DNA from: Haemophilus influenzae
GTDB taxonomy: Bacteria; Pseudomonadota; Gammaproteobacteria; Enterobacterales; Pasteurellaceae
Assembly: GCF_001457655.1 (NCBI RefSeq)
Contig: NZ_LN831035.1
Span: 62,001 to 126,000 of the forward strand
Reading direction: 5' to 3'
Length of the DNA stretch: 64,000 nucleotides
The notes below the pieces were generated by a model. It made no database searches. It saw only the letters and a list, made by a program, of their open reading frames with translations, and was not told the origin of the DNA. Within the stretch, counting starts at the first letter, position 1, and each line of letters opens with the position of its first letter. This document shows, in pieces, positions 1 to 9,766 of the stretch. The position numbers and the translations under genes are program-made.

Positions 1-7
1 GAGAAAA

Positions 8-610
8 GTGAATAGCAAAATTTATTTTGTGCTTTTTACTTTACTCATCGCTATTCCAACTGCTTATTATTTTTCTCTTGATCGTTTTAGTCGTGTTCAA
101 CAAGGCGAGCAATCGATGATTGAGCAACATAATCAAAATGTTGAAATGAATGATGAACACAAAAATCAAAATGTGATTGAGAAGATCCAAAATAAACTGC
201 GTATCGATCCAAATAATGCGGAAACTTGGCTTCAACTTGGGGAAGCCTATGTGCAAAATAATGAATTTGATAGTGCGCTTGTGGCTTATTCTAATGCGGA
301 AAAATTGTCAGGCAGTAAACCTAATATTTTAGGCTTGGCAGCCACCGCACTTTATTATCAAGCAGGCCAGCAAATGACCCAAAAAGTAGAACAACTTTTG
401 AATGAAGCTTTGGCAAAAGATAAAAATGAAGTATCTAGTCTTTCTTTGTTGGCGACAATTGCCTTAGAAAATCGCCAATATCAACAAGCTGGTATGTATT
501 TACAGCAGTTATTAGATTCAGGTAATGCGGCAGTGGATCGTCGTTCAGTTATTCAACGGATGAAGATGTTGGATTTTTTACAACGTGGTGAAAAAGGACA
601 AAATCCGTGA
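8..610 (+). CDS. nrfG: TPR-domain cytochrome c biogenesis protein (NrfG/CcmI C-terminal-like)
   Basis: A 200-residue protein with an N-terminal membrane anchor (about residues 4-24, no cleavage site obvious), a short charged linker, and then tetratricopeptide-like helical repeats from about residue 65 to 165. The phrase DPNNAETWLQLGEAY is a typical TPR A-helix. This is the architecture of the periplasmic apocytochrome-binding part of the CcmI/NrfG heme-lyase machinery, which presents apocytochrome c to the CcmF/CcmH ligase. The start is GTG at base 8, preceded by GAGAAA; the upstream partner genes would lie outside the window. The stop overlaps the GTG of the next gene by four bases, so the two are probably co-translated. 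The TPR fold and anchor are visible. The cytochrome role is inferred from family and remembered Haemophilus gene order. Confidence 0.75.
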   Translation: MNSKIYFVLFTLLIAIPTAYYFSLDRFSRVQQGEQSMIEQHNQNVEMNDEHKNQNVIEKIQNKLRIDPNNAETWLQLGEAYVQNNEFDSALVAYSNAEKLSGSKPNILGLAATALYYQAGQQMTQKVEQLLNEALAKDKNEVSSLSLLATIALENRQYQQAGMYLQQLLDSGNAAVDRRSVIQRMKMLDFLQRGEKGQNP

Positions 611-1812
611 GCCAATATTCTGAAAACATTATTATTGGTGCGGGTGCGGCAGGATTATTTTGCGCGGCACAGTTGGCTAAGCTAGGCAAGTCGGTGACAG
701 TTTTCGACAACGGCAAAAAAATCGGACGTAAGATTTTGATGTCGGGCGGTGGGTTTTGTAATTTCACCAATTTAGAGGTTACGCCAGCTCATTATCTTTC
801 GCAAAATCCTCATTTCGTCAAATCGGCACTTGCTCGTTATACCAATTGGGATTTTATTTCTTTAGTGGCGGAGCAAGGGATTGCTTATCACGAAAAGGAA
901 TTGGGGCAATTATTTTGCGATGAGGGTGCAGAACAAATCGTTGAAATGCTGAAATCTGAATGCGATAAATATGGTGCTAAGATTTTATTGCGTAGCGAAG
1001 TTTCTCAAGTTGAACGGATTCAAAATGATGAAAAAGTGCGGTTTGTTTTACAGGTAAATTCAACCCAATGGCAATGTAAAAATTTGATTGTTGCGACAGG
1101 TGGGCTTTCTATGCCTGGGCTTGGCGCAACGCCATTTGGTTATCAAATTGCGGAACAATTTGGCATTCCTGTTATTCCGCCTCGTGCGAGTTTAGTGCCT
1201 TTTACTTATCGAGAAACAGATAAATTTTTAACCGCACTTTCAGGTATTAGCTTGCCTGTCACTATCACGGCACTGTGCGGAAAATCTTTTTACAACCAGC
1301 TTTTGTTTACTCATCGTGGTATTTCAGGCCCTGCGGTGTTACAAATTTCTAATTATTGGCAGCCCACTGAGTCAGTGGAAATCGATTTATTACCGAACCA
1401 CAATGTGGAAGAGGAAATTAATCAAGCAAAACAACATTCACCAAAACAAATGTTGAAAACCATCTTGGTTCGATTATTGCCGAAAAAATTGGTCGAACTT
1501 TGGATTGAACAAGGCATTGTGCAAGATGAAGTTAGCGCTAACATCAGCAAAGTGCGGGTAAAAAATCTGGTGGATTTTATTCATCACTGGGAATTTACTC
1601 CAAATGGCACAGAGGGCTATCGTACAGCTGAAGTCACAATGGGTGGGGTGGATACTAAAGTAATTTCTTCTAAAACAATGGAAAGCAACCAAGTCAGCGG
1701 TTTATATTTTATTGGTGAAGTATTGGATGTGACGGGCTGGCTCGGTGGTTATAACTTCCAGTGGGCGTGGAGCTCGGCTTATGCCTGCGCTCTAAGTATC
1801 TCAAGACAATAA
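607..1812 (+). CDS. YhiN/HI0933-family NAD(P)/FAD-dependent oxidoreductase
   Basis: A 401-residue flavoprotein. The N-terminus carries a Rossmann dinucleotide-binding motif, IIIGAGAAGLFCA, at about residues 8-20. It continues through KIGRKILMSGGGFCNFTN, characteristic of the HI0933-like (YhiN/BaiN) family. The C-terminal TGWLGGYNFQWAWSSAYACA closes the FAD site. Family members are bacterial flavoproteins of poorly defined substrate; some relatives act as ene-reductases on steroid-like molecules, so no substrate is assigned. The GTG start at 607 overlaps the stop of the upstream TPR gene by four bases, indicating translational coupling. Length is normal for the family. Confidence 0.88.
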   Translation: MSQYSENIIIGAGAAGLFCAAQLAKLGKSVTVFDNGKKIGRKILMSGGGFCNFTNLEVTPAHYLSQNPHFVKSALARYTNWDFISLVAEQGIAYHEKELGQLFCDEGAEQIVEMLKSECDKYGAKILLRSEVSQVERIQNDEKVRFVLQVNSTQWQCKNLIVATGGLSMPGLGATPFGYQIAEQFGIPVIPPRASLVPFTYRETDKFLTALSGISLPVTITALCGKSFYNQLLFTHRGISGPAVLQISNYWQPTESVEIDLLPNHNVEEEINQAKQHSPKQMLKTILVRLLPKKLVELWIEQGIVQDEVSANISKVRVKNLVDFIHHWEFTPNGTEGYRTAEVTMGGVDTKVISSKTMESNQVSGLYFIGEVLDVTGWLGGYNFQWAWSSAYACALSISRQ

Positions 1813-1917
1813 ATAGATAAAGATCAAAGCATACGCATTTTTTACAAGACAAAATCTCAAAATAGCTTTATCATATCGCCTGTTTTAGGCTCGCCTAACC
1901 CGTTTTAATTAACTTAA

Positions 1918-3243
<1,326 letters not shown>

Positions 3244-3269
3244 TTCACGCTGAATTTACTGTAAAATCT

Positions 3270-3303
3270 CACCGCACTTTGTATAAAAGTGCGGTGTTTT
3301 TAT
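3270..3303 (+). terminator. Terminator made of inverted uptake sequences after eno
   Basis: CACCGCACTTT (3270-3280) and AAAGTGCGGTG (3286-3296) form a perfect 11-bp stem with a 5-base loop, followed by a T-run. The two arms are oppositely oriented copies of the Haemophilus uptake core, a common terminator design in this genus. Confidence 0.9.
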
Positions 3304-3326
3304 ATCTAATATTTAAAGGAAAGAGA

Positions 3327-3746
3327 ATGTTACATTTAACTTTAGAGGACGAACTCTTTTTAGGAACGCCAAAGCAAGTGGGAACACATTCGACAGTATT
3401 TGAGCATTTTGCCGTAATGTTTGAAGATGACGGCGAAACTGGCTATTTTTATGCGCTCGATATGCGTCAAAATGCTCAACCGATAGTGGATATGTTGCAC
3501 GTGTATAATGTTGATTCAACCTCTAATCATCATGAAGCACGCAAACTTGAAATTTGTTGGGATGAGAGTGGTTATTTAGCCTTGTTGCTTATTAATGGCT
3601 ATCCTCATGCTGTATTTGATTTTGCCCGTTTAGTCGGCTATAACAGCAATAAATATCCACAACCAGATTTAATGAGTATGTGGACTCGTGAAGAAATTAC
3701 TAATAAACAGGCTGAGCAATGGCTAGGCGTAAAAACCATTCGATAA
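3327..3746 (+). CDS. Conserved hypothetical protein, no recognised domain
   Basis: A 139-residue acidic, apparently cytosolic protein with no signal peptide or membrane segment. It has several aromatic-rich beta-like stretches (GYFYALDM, YLALLLINGYPHAVFDF) and a C-terminal helix ending near WLGVKTIR. I do not recognise a family with a known function. The ATG at 3327 has AAAGGAAAGAG immediately upstream. It is separated from eno by a strong terminator, so it must have its own promoter in the roughly 30 bases after it or be read at low level. The next gene starts 12 bases after its stop, suggesting a small operon with the lipoprotein and the ATP-grasp gene. Confidence 0.72.
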   Translation: MLHLTLEDELFLGTPKQVGTHSTVFEHFAVMFEDDGETGYFYALDMRQNAQPIVDMLHVYNVDSTSNHHEARKLEICWDESGYLALLLINGYPHAVFDFARLVGYNSNKYPQPDLMSMWTREEITNKQAEQWLGVKTIR

Positions 3747-3758
3747 AAATTGAGAACA

Positions 3759-4340
3759 ATGAAAAAGAAAAATCAGATTTTAGTTAGTTTATCTATTGTG
3801 GCCTTATTAGGAGGCTGTTCAGAAGAGCAAGTACAACGTGATGTGTATCAGTCTTTAGACGATTGTTTAGCGGATTGGAAAAAAATTGAGCTTTGTGAGG
3901 CAGATAAAAATACTGAAAGTACTCAGAAAACTGAAACTACACCACAGCAGGGGCTTGGTTTAAATATTCGTGATAATGGTAATGCAGAAAGTGCGGTAAA
4001 AAATCCAGCTGAAAATAATGTACAAGCTAATCAAAGCGAGAACAATGCTGAATCAACTGCAAAAGCTGAAAGTACCGATCCTTCTTTAGGAGCCGCAATT
4101 GCTGGTGGCGTTATAGGGTATATGGCGGCTCGTGCAATTAGTAGTTTCCTTGGCCCAAGCTATCATCCTGGAAATCGAGCTGTCACCACACCAACAGGGC
4201 AAGTTGTGCAACCTCAAACGAATCGTTCTGTTGGAAAACCAATGCTCGTGAAAGGAAATGCAGGAAGCATGAATAGCAAACCTGTATCTCGTGGTGGTTT
4301 TAGTAGCCCAAATAATACTCATCGTAGCAGTGGGGGCTAA
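3759..4340 (+). CDS. YgiB-like (DUF1190) lipoprotein
   Basis: A 193-residue predicted lipoprotein. A short positive N-terminus (MKKKNQ) precedes a hydrophobic segment ending in the lipobox LLGGC, with the acylated cysteine near residue 20. It continues with a low-complexity Glu/Asn/Thr linker, a glycine-rich helix AAIAGGVIGYMAARAI and a Ser/Gly-rich tail (RGGFSSPNN...SSGG) typical of the YgiB family. The ATG at 3759 is preferred over a TTG three codons upstream because it gives a normal signal sequence. Its stop directly abuts the ATG of the downstream ATP-grasp gene. This is the YgiB-YgiC pairing known from enterobacteria; its function is unknown. Confidence 0.8.
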   Translation: MKKKNQILVSLSIVALLGGCSEEQVQRDVYQSLDDCLADWKKIELCEADKNTESTQKTETTPQQGLGLNIRDNGNAESAVKNPAENNVQANQSENNAESTAKAESTDPSLGAAIAGGVIGYMAARAISSFLGPSYHPGNRAVTTPTGQVVQPQTNRSVGKPMLVKGNAGSMNSKPVSRGGFSSPNNTHRSSGG

Positions 4341-5522
4341 ATGAAACGTGTAACTGGGTTTCCTACTCGACCAAATATGGTGCAACAGCTACTTAATGTT
4401 GGATTTGATTATTATAACTTGCCTTCCAGTGATGGATCTCATTATTGGTCTGATAATGTTGCCTATGAATTTACCTTAGCGGAAATTGATCGCATTGAGG
4501 ATACAACTAATGAATTGCATTCAATATGTTTAGATTTTGCGGCGGATGAAATTAAAAAAGGCGATTATGAAAATTATCATTTTACGGAGTTGCAAAAACA
4601 GCTTGTTGAAACCTCTTGGCGTAATCAAGATCCTTATTTATATGGACGCTTTGATTTTGGCTATGATGGCAACAACCTAAAAATGTTTGAATATAACGCC
4701 GATACACCAACATCTTTGTTGGAGGCAGCGATTGTCCAATGGCAGTGGTTGGAGCAAATTGAGGGCTTGAAACATCGTGATCAATTTAACTGGATTCATG
4801 AAGAATTAATAAAACATTTCCAATTTTTGAAACAACAAAGTGGCAAAACAGATTTCCATTTGAGTGCCATGCAGGATGCTGGCCGTGAAGATTGGGGCAA
4901 TGTGGATTATTTAGCTGATGTGGCTTATAACGCAGGTTGGAATATTCATCAATTAGCGGTGGAAGATATTGGCTATAACAGCGAAACAAAAAAATTTGTA
5001 GATTTAAATGATCAACCTATTGAAATGTTATTTAAATTGTATCCGCTAGAATGGCTAAGCCACGCTGAGTTTGCTCGCCATATTACAACGGCTGAAACAC
5101 GATTTATTGAACCAGCGTGGAAAATGTTGTTAAGTAATAAAGCACTATTGGCAAAACTTTGGGCGCGTTATCCTAATCATCCGAATTTATTGCCTGCTTA
5201 TTTTACGCCTTTTGAATTACCAAAAGATTTATTGATGTGGGTGAAAAAACCATTGTTAGGTCGAGAAGGTGCCAATGTTTTCTATTATGAGAAAAATAAT
5301 GGTGTAGAATTTGCAGCGAAAGGAAGCGAACACTCAACGTTTTATGCTAATTCAGGTTATGTTTATCAACAAAAATTTGAATTGCCAAGTTTTGATGGAA
5401 TGTATCCAATTATCGGCTCTTGGGTTGTGGGGGATGTGGCTTGCGGTATGGGATTACGCGAAGATTTTACTGCAGTGACGGGGAATGATAGCCATTTTAT
5501 ACCTCATTATTTTGTGCCATGA
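4341..5522 (+). CDS. YgiC-like glutathionylspermidine synthase-fold protein
   Basis: A 393-residue soluble protein of the glutathionylspermidine-synthetase-like ATP-grasp family. Visible are the N-terminal GFDYYNLPSSDGSHYWSD, the acidic metal/ATP segment RFDFGYDGNNLKMFEYNADTP, and the C-terminal MWVKKPLLGREGANVFYY typical of ATP-grasp lysines. The YgiC group lacks the amidase domain of bifunctional Gsp and its physiological substrate is not established, so the enzyme name is a fold assignment. The start codon abuts the stop of the lipoprotein gene. No typical terminator follows, only a short hairpin about 80 bases downstream. Confidence 0.88.
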   Translation: MKRVTGFPTRPNMVQQLLNVGFDYYNLPSSDGSHYWSDNVAYEFTLAEIDRIEDTTNELHSICLDFAADEIKKGDYENYHFTELQKQLVETSWRNQDPYLYGRFDFGYDGNNLKMFEYNADTPTSLLEAAIVQWQWLEQIEGLKHRDQFNWIHEELIKHFQFLKQQSGKTDFHLSAMQDAGREDWGNVDYLADVAYNAGWNIHQLAVEDIGYNSETKKFVDLNDQPIEMLFKLYPLEWLSHAEFARHITTAETRFIEPAWKMLLSNKALLAKLWARYPNHPNLLPAYFTPFELPKDLLMWVKKPLLGREGANVFYYEKNNGVEFAAKGSEHSTFYANSGYVYQQKFELPSFDGMYPIIGSWVVGDVACGMGLREDFTAVTGNDSHFIPHYFVP

Positions 5523-5601
5523 TATATATTTAGCATTACTTAAATACAATATTTACCATAAAAAATGGAAGCTATTATAGGTTATTTTTACATTCAAATT
5601 T

Positions 5602-5625
5602 TTGAACGATTACAAAATCGTTCAA
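5602..5625. repeat. Short inverted repeat downstream of ygiC-like gene
   Basis: TTGAACGATT (5602-5611) and AATCGTTCAA (5616-5625) form a perfect 10-bp stem with loop ACAA. No T-run follows on either strand, so it is at best a weak terminator or an mRNA 3'-end stabiliser. Confidence 0.5.
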
Positions 5626-5657
5626 GTATTATGTAATGAATTAGTAATATTTCATTG

Positions 5658-5712
5658 AAAAAAATCTGCACCCTAATCAGTTAAACCTTAGCCTAACTTT
5701 TGGGTGCAGATT
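5658..5712 (-). terminator. Terminator of the catalase gene
   Basis: On the minus strand, AATCTGCACCC pairs with GGGTGCAGATT (arms 5702-5712 and 5663-5673) across a 28-base loop that can fold further, followed by a run of seven T's. It lies about 40 bases past the catalase stop. Confidence 0.75.
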
Positions 5713-5753
5713 CATTACTACTATTATTTATTTAAAATAATTAACTCGAAAGA

Positions 5754-7280
5754 TTATAACAATCCACCTTGACCTAATGCAGGATCAGTATCACGAGCTT
5801 TTAATGCATCTTCAACGGTTAAACCTAATGCTTTCGCAACGCCTTCACCGTATGCGGCATCACACCAGTGGCAGTTACGAATATGACGATATTTGATGAA
5901 ATCAGGTGCATCGCCCATTGCAGCTGCAGTGTTGTTGAATAACGCTTGTTTTTGCTCTGCACTCATTAAGTTAAATAATGCACGCGGTTGGCTGAAGTAA
6001 TCCTTATCATCGTTACGATAATCCCAGTGTGCCGCATCGCCATTGATACGAAGTGGTGGTTCAGCAAAGTCTGGTTGTTGTTGCCATTGGCTGAAGCTGT
6101 TTGGCTCGTAGTGTGGCAAGCTGCCGTAGTTACCATCTACACGACCTTGACCATCACGTTGGTTGCTATGAACAGGGCAACGTGGACGGTTTACTGGAAT
6201 TTGACGGTAGTTCACACCTAAACGGTAACGTTGTGCATCCGCATAGTTAAATAAACGAGCTTGTAACATTCTGTCAGGGCTTGCGCCAATACCCGGAACC
6301 AAGTTACTTGGTGCAAATGCAGATTGTTCTACATCAGCGAAGAAGTTTTCTGGGTTACGGTTTAATTCAAACTCGCCGACTTCAATTAATGGATAGTCTT
6401 TTTTCGGCCATACTTTAGTTAAGTCGAATGGGTGATAAGGCACTTTTTCCGCATCTGCTTCCGACATAATTTGTACAAATAATGTCCATTTAGGGAAATC
6501 GCCACGTTCAATCGCTTCATATAAATCACGTTGATGGCTTTCACGATCATTTGCGATGACTGCAGCCGCTTCTGCATCAGTTAAGTTTTTGATGCCTTGT
6601 TGTGTATGGAAGTGGAATTTTACCCAAAAACGTTCGCCCGCTTCGTTCCAGAAACTATAAGTGTGAGAACCGAAACCGTGCATATGACGATAACTTGCTG
6701 GAATACCACGATCACTCATTACAACAGTGACTTGGTGTAATGCTTCTGGTAATAATGTCCAGAAATCCCAGTTATTAGTTGCTGAACGCATATTAGTGCG
6801 AGGATCACGTTTTACTGCTTTATTTAAATCTGGGAATTTACGTGGATCACGTAAGAAGAATACTGGCGTATTGTTACCTACTAAATCCCAGTTACCTTCT
6901 TCAGTATAGAATTTTAATGCAAAACCACGAATATCACGCTCAGCATCTGCTGCACCACGTTCGCCTGCCACGGTAGTAAAACGTGCGAACATTTCCGTTT
7001 TTTTACCCACTTCACTAAAAATTTTTGCACGAGTATATTTAGTAATATCGTGTGTGACAGTAAAAGTACCAAATGCACCAGAACCTTTAGCGTGCATACG
7101 ACGCTCTGGGATCACTTCACGTACGAAATCAGCTAATTTTTCATTAAGCCATAAATCTTGTGCAAGTAATGGACCACGCGGACCAGCTGTTAAGCTGTTT
7201 TGGTTATCAGCAACGGGTGCACCGTTACCCATTGTTAAGTTTGTTGCAGCTAAGTGCGAGAAAGGACATTGAGAACTCAT
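5754..7280 (-). CDS. hktE: Heme catalase (HktE/KatA type)
   Basis: Monofunctional heme catalase that dismutates hydrogen peroxide in the cytoplasm; 508 residues, the small-subunit clade. The distal His lies in [14 protein letters not shown] (His63) and the Asn in [15 protein letters not shown]. The proximal heme-ligand tyrosine motif is [14 protein letters not shown], about residue 340. The ATG at 7280 is preceded by AAGGAGTC in the message, a strong ribosome-binding site. It is a single-gene unit, divergent from glyQ and closed by its own terminator. OxyR control is known for catalases of this genus, but I could not find a correctly spaced OxyR site by eye. Confidence 0.96.
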   Translation of the reverse strand: MSSQCPFSHLAATNLTMGNGAPVADNQNSLTAGPRGPLLAQDLWLNEKLADFVREVIPERRMHAKGSGAFGTFTVTHDITKYTRAKIFSEVGKKTEMFARFTTVAGERGAADAERDIRGFALKFYTEEGNWDLVGNNTPVFFLRDPRKFPDLNKAVKRDPRTNMRSATNNWDFWTLLPEALHQVTVVMSDRGIPASYRHMHGFGSHTYSFWNEAGERFWVKFHFHTQQGIKNLTDAEAAAVIANDRESHQRDLYEAIERGDFPKWTLFVQIMSEADAEKVPYHPFDLTKVWPKKDYPLIEVGEFELNRNPENFFADVEQSAFAPSNLVPGIGASPDRMLQARLFNYADAQRYRLGVNYRQIPVNRPRCPVHSNQRDGQGRVDGNYGSLPHYEPNSFSQWQQQPDFAEPPLRINGDAAHWDYRNDDKDYFSQPRALFNLMSAEQKQALFNNTAAAMGDAPDFIKYRHIRNCHWCDAAYGEGVAKALGLTVEDALKARDTDPALGQGGLL

Positions 7281-7542
7281 TGTAGACTCCTTGTGAAGTT
7301 AATAAATTTAGTTAGGTTGAAATGAATTTCTTGCGTATCATATAGAAAGGTTTAAACAATCGAAATCTATTAAATTAATCAAAAAAAACTATAATTAAAA
7401 AAACTTAAAATCTACCTAAATATTCCAAATTACTTACTTGATATCTTTATAAAGCCTGATTTTCAACCGCATTTTTCGCCTTTATCCCTTTTACGGATTC
7501 AAGTATAATACCAACATTTTTAATCACATTAGATCAACGATT

Positions 7543-8451
7543 ATGAGTACAAAATTTAACGTAAAAACATTCCAAGGTATGATTTTAGCCCTGCAAGAAT
7601 ATTGGGCAAACCAAGGCTGCACCATTGTGCAACCTTTTGATATGGAAGTGGGCGCAGGTACTTCTCACCCAATGACCGCATTGCGCGCATTAGGCCCAGA
7701 GCCAATGGCATTTGCTTATGTTCAACCTTCACGCCGCCCAACGGACGGTCGCTACGGTGAAAACCCAAACCGTTTACAACACTACTATCAATTCCAAGTA
7801 GTGATCAAACCTTCTCCAGATAATATTCAAGAACTTTATTTAGGCTCGCTTGAAATGCTCGGTTTCGATCCAACACAAAACGACATCCGTTTCGTGGAAG
7901 ATAACTGGGAAAACCCAACATTAGGTGCATGGGGCTTGGGTTGGGAAGTATGGCTAAACGGTATGGAAGTAACCCAGTTTACCTATTTCCAACAAGTGGG
8001 TGGCTTAGAATGTAAACCCGTAACAGGTGAAGTGACTTACGGTTTAGAGCGTTTAGCGATGTACATTCAAGGCGTAGATTCTGTGTATGACTTAGTTTGG
8101 TCTGACGGTCCATTAGGCAAAACCACTTATGGCGATGTTTTCCATCAAAATGAAGTTGAGCAATCAACCTATAACTTTGAACACGCAAACACCGATTTCT
8201 TATTCTACTGCTTCGATCAATACGAAAAAGAAGCACAAGAGTTATTAGCCTTAGAAAAACCGTTACCATTGCCAGCTTATGAACGTATTTTGAAAGCAGC
8301 ACACAGCTTTAACTTATTAGATGCGCGTAAAGCAATTTCGGTCACCGAACGCCAGCGCTATATTTTACGCATTCGTGCCTTAACCAAAGGCGTGGCGGAA
8401 GCCTATTATGCAAGCCGTGAAGCCTTAGGTTTCCCAGGTTGTAAAAAATAA
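7543..8451 (+). CDS. glyQ: Glycyl-tRNA synthetase alpha subunit
   Basis: Alpha (catalytic) subunit of the alpha2beta2 bacterial glycyl-tRNA synthetase, 302 residues, full length. Class II features are visible: motif-1-like [17 protein letters not shown] at the N-terminus, the motif-2 region [19 protein letters not shown], and the C-terminal [12 protein letters not shown] motif 3. It works with GlyS, which in most gammaproteobacteria is the next gene. Here a 1.3-kb interval containing three small genes and an inverted uptake-sequence hairpin separates them. The ATG at 7543 is preceded by only a weak purine stretch. Confidence 0.97.
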   Translation: MSTKFNVKTFQGMILALQEYWANQGCTIVQPFDMEVGAGTSHPMTALRALGPEPMAFAYVQPSRRPTDGRYGENPNRLQHYYQFQVVIKPSPDNIQELYLGSLEMLGFDPTQNDIRFVEDNWENPTLGAWGLGWEVWLNGMEVTQFTYFQQVGGLECKPVTGEVTYGLERLAMYIQGVDSVYDLVWSDGPLGKTTYGDVFHQNEVEQSTYNFEHANTDFLFYCFDQYEKEAQELLALEKPLPLPAYERILKAAHSFNLLDARKAISVTERQRYILRIRALTKGVAEAYYASREALGFPGCKK

Positions 8452-8470
8452 CATTTAAAGGTAATTCAAA

Positions 8471-8498
8471 AAAGTGCGGTGAAATTTGACCGCACTTT
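8471..8498 (+). terminator. Inverted uptake-sequence hairpin between glyQ and the next gene
   Basis: AAAGTGCGGT (8471-8480) and ACCGCACTTT (8489-8498) form a perfect 10-bp stem with an 8-base loop, 20 bases after the glyQ stop. It is followed by AGGAGAGC, the ribosome site of the next gene, rather than a T-run. It is therefore more likely a partial attenuator or RNA-stability hairpin than a full terminator. Confidence 0.6.
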
Positions 8499-8509
8499 AG
8501 GAGAGCAAA

Positions 8510-8770
8510 ATGAGCAAACCCATTCTTTTTTATGCAGAAACATGCCCAGATACCGCGCCATTTGTCGCGGAGTTGGATCGCTTAGGTGTGGATTACGATG
8601 AAGTAGAAATTATGACTTCATTACCTAATCTCAAACAATTCATTCGTTTACGCGATAGCAGTGCAGAATTTGATAACTCGAAAGCAAATGGCTATTTAGG
8701 CATTCCTGCATTGTTATTACCAAATGGCGATGTTGTTTTAGACCTATCAAAGTTAAAAGTAATTTTTTAA
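8510..8770 (+). CDS. Small glutaredoxin/thioredoxin-fold protein
   Basis: An 86-residue protein with a thioredoxin-like beginning, ILFYAETCPDTAPFVAELDRLG, where CPDT replaces the usual CPYC/CPxC, leaving a single active-site cysteine. The segment YLGIPALLLPNGDVVLD contains the cis-proline element of the fold. This suggests a monothiol glutaredoxin-like protein; the substrate is unknown. AGGAGAGCAAA sits just before the ATG, directly after an uptake-sequence hairpin. The gene lies between glyQ and glyS and shares their strand. Confidence 0.8.
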   Translation: MSKPILFYAETCPDTAPFVAELDRLGVDYDEVEIMTSLPNLKQFIRLRDSSAEFDNSKANGYLGIPALLLPNGDVVLDLSKLKVIF

Positions 8771-8799
8771 GTTTTGGGAAAGATAGAACAGCAGTTTTC

Positions 8800-9165
8800 A
8801 TGCAACCCTATGAAAAATACTTAAAGCTGAATTCGCAGAAACTGCGAGCGGATCAAACGGATACAGAAAGAAAGCTATGGCAACGCATCAATCGAGATCA
8901 ATTATTAGGATTTCGATTTAATCGACAAAAGCCACTTTTAAGTTATATCGTTGATTTTTATTGTGCAAAGACAAAGCTGATTATTGAATTAGATGGTAGT
9001 CAGCACTATAAACCTGATTATCAGGAAAAAGATGCATTGCGAGATGCAGAATTAAATTCACTTGGTTTTACAGTGATGCGGTTTAGCAATGATGAAGTCA
9101 TGCGTAAAATTGAAGCGGTAGTAGAGCAGATTTATTTGTTTTTAGAGAATGTAAGGACTGATTGA
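8800..9165 (+). CDS. DUF559 nuclease-like (Vsr/PD-(D/E)XK fold) protein
   Basis: A 121-residue protein of the DUF559 family, related to the very-short-patch-repair endonuclease fold. Visible landmarks are NSQKLRADQTDTERKLWQRIN at the N-terminus, FRFNRQKPLLSYIVDFYC, and the putative catalytic LIIELDGSQH (Asp-x-Glu-x-Asp type). VMRFSNDEVM then lies near the C-terminus. Such genes are frequent small accessory genes, often near mobile or variable DNA. A biochemical role has not been settled, so nuclease activity is inferred from the fold. The ribosome site is weak. Confidence 0.85.
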   Translation: MQPYEKYLKLNSQKLRADQTDTERKLWQRINRDQLLGFRFNRQKPLLSYIVDFYCAKTKLIIELDGSQHYKPDYQEKDALRDAELNSLGFTVMRFSNDEVMRKIEAVVEQIYLFLENVRTD

Positions 9166-9180
9166 GTATGAGGTTGGATT

Positions 9181-9218
9181 AACCTCTGCCACAAACGCTT
9201 GCGTTTGTGGCAGAAGTT
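9181..9218. repeat. Near-perfect 38-bp palindrome with 2-base loop
   Basis: TCTGCCACAAACGC (9185-9198) is followed by TT and its exact complement GCGTTTGTGGCAGA (9201-9214). Three further pairs extend the stem outward past one mismatch. No T-run follows on either strand, so it is not a standard terminator. It sits between the DUF559 gene and the secreted repeat protein. Confidence 0.8.
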
Positions 9219-9304
9219 AAACGAAGAAAACAATTAAATCGTGTGTGAGCTATTAAAATTCTCACTCCACATTGAATCAATTATATTAATCTAAGGAAAA
9301 TGCT

Positions 9305-9721
9305 ATGACATTACAGAAATTTTTGTTACCCCCATTATTATTTTTATCAATAAATACCTTTGCAGCACCAGCATATTTGCTTTTTGGTGGAGATAATCAT
9401 GATAAATTTTTAGGCTGTTTGAACTGTAGTAAACATGATAACTCATCAATTTGGAATAAATATGGTGAATTCGGCTCTAAATATAATAGCGATAGTATTT
9501 GGAATAAATACGGAACTTATGGCTCTAAGTATAACAGTGAAAGTCCTTGGAATAAGTATTCTACAAGTGGGCCAGTGATTGTTGATAATGAAGGTAACTT
9601 TTATGGTAAATTCACAACTAATAAGTATGATAATCAGACAAGAATTAAATCTCTTCTTTGGATTTTAGAAAATCATGAATATATTATTGAAAATATTAAT
9701 GATGTGATAGATAAAATGTAA
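9305..9721 (+). CDS. Secreted protein with three tandem WNKYG repeats, function unknown
   Basis: A 138-residue predicted exported protein. A hydrophobic signal peptide (about residues 5-20, ending NTFAAP) is followed by a Cys pair (CLNC) and three tandem 16-residue repeats beginning at residues 49, 65 and 81. The first reads IWNKYGEFGSKYNSDS; the DNA period is 48 bp (about 9449-9592). A charged helical tail ends at residue 138. The repeats are Asn/Tyr/Gly/Ser-rich, as in some surface or periplasmic proteins. I recognise no named family. It is preceded by CTAAGGAAAATGCT. The composition is more AT-rich than glyQ and glyS on either side, consistent with an accessory gene. Confidence 0.72.
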   Translation: MTLQKFLLPPLLFLSINTFAAPAYLLFGGDNHDKFLGCLNCSKHDNSSIWNKYGEFGSKYNSDSIWNKYGTYGSKYNSESPWNKYSTSGPVIVDNEGNFYGKFTTNKYDNQTRIKSLLWILENHEYIIENINDVIDKM

Positions 9722-9766
9722 ATAAGTAATCAATGCAGCAAGTTGCACCTTACCAGAGAAAACAAA

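Noticed and set aside
7321-7400. ATAG and CTAT half-sites upstream of the catalase gene as an OxyR box
   Set aside because: The half-sites at 7342 and 7367 are 25 bases apart and do not fit the ATAG-N7-CTAT register; no second pair is present.
8510-8770. The 86-residue thioredoxin-fold gene as a truncated pseudogene
   Set aside because: It has a good ribosome site and a complete compact fold, and I recall a similar-length homologue in Haemophilus; the missing second cysteine fits monothiol types.
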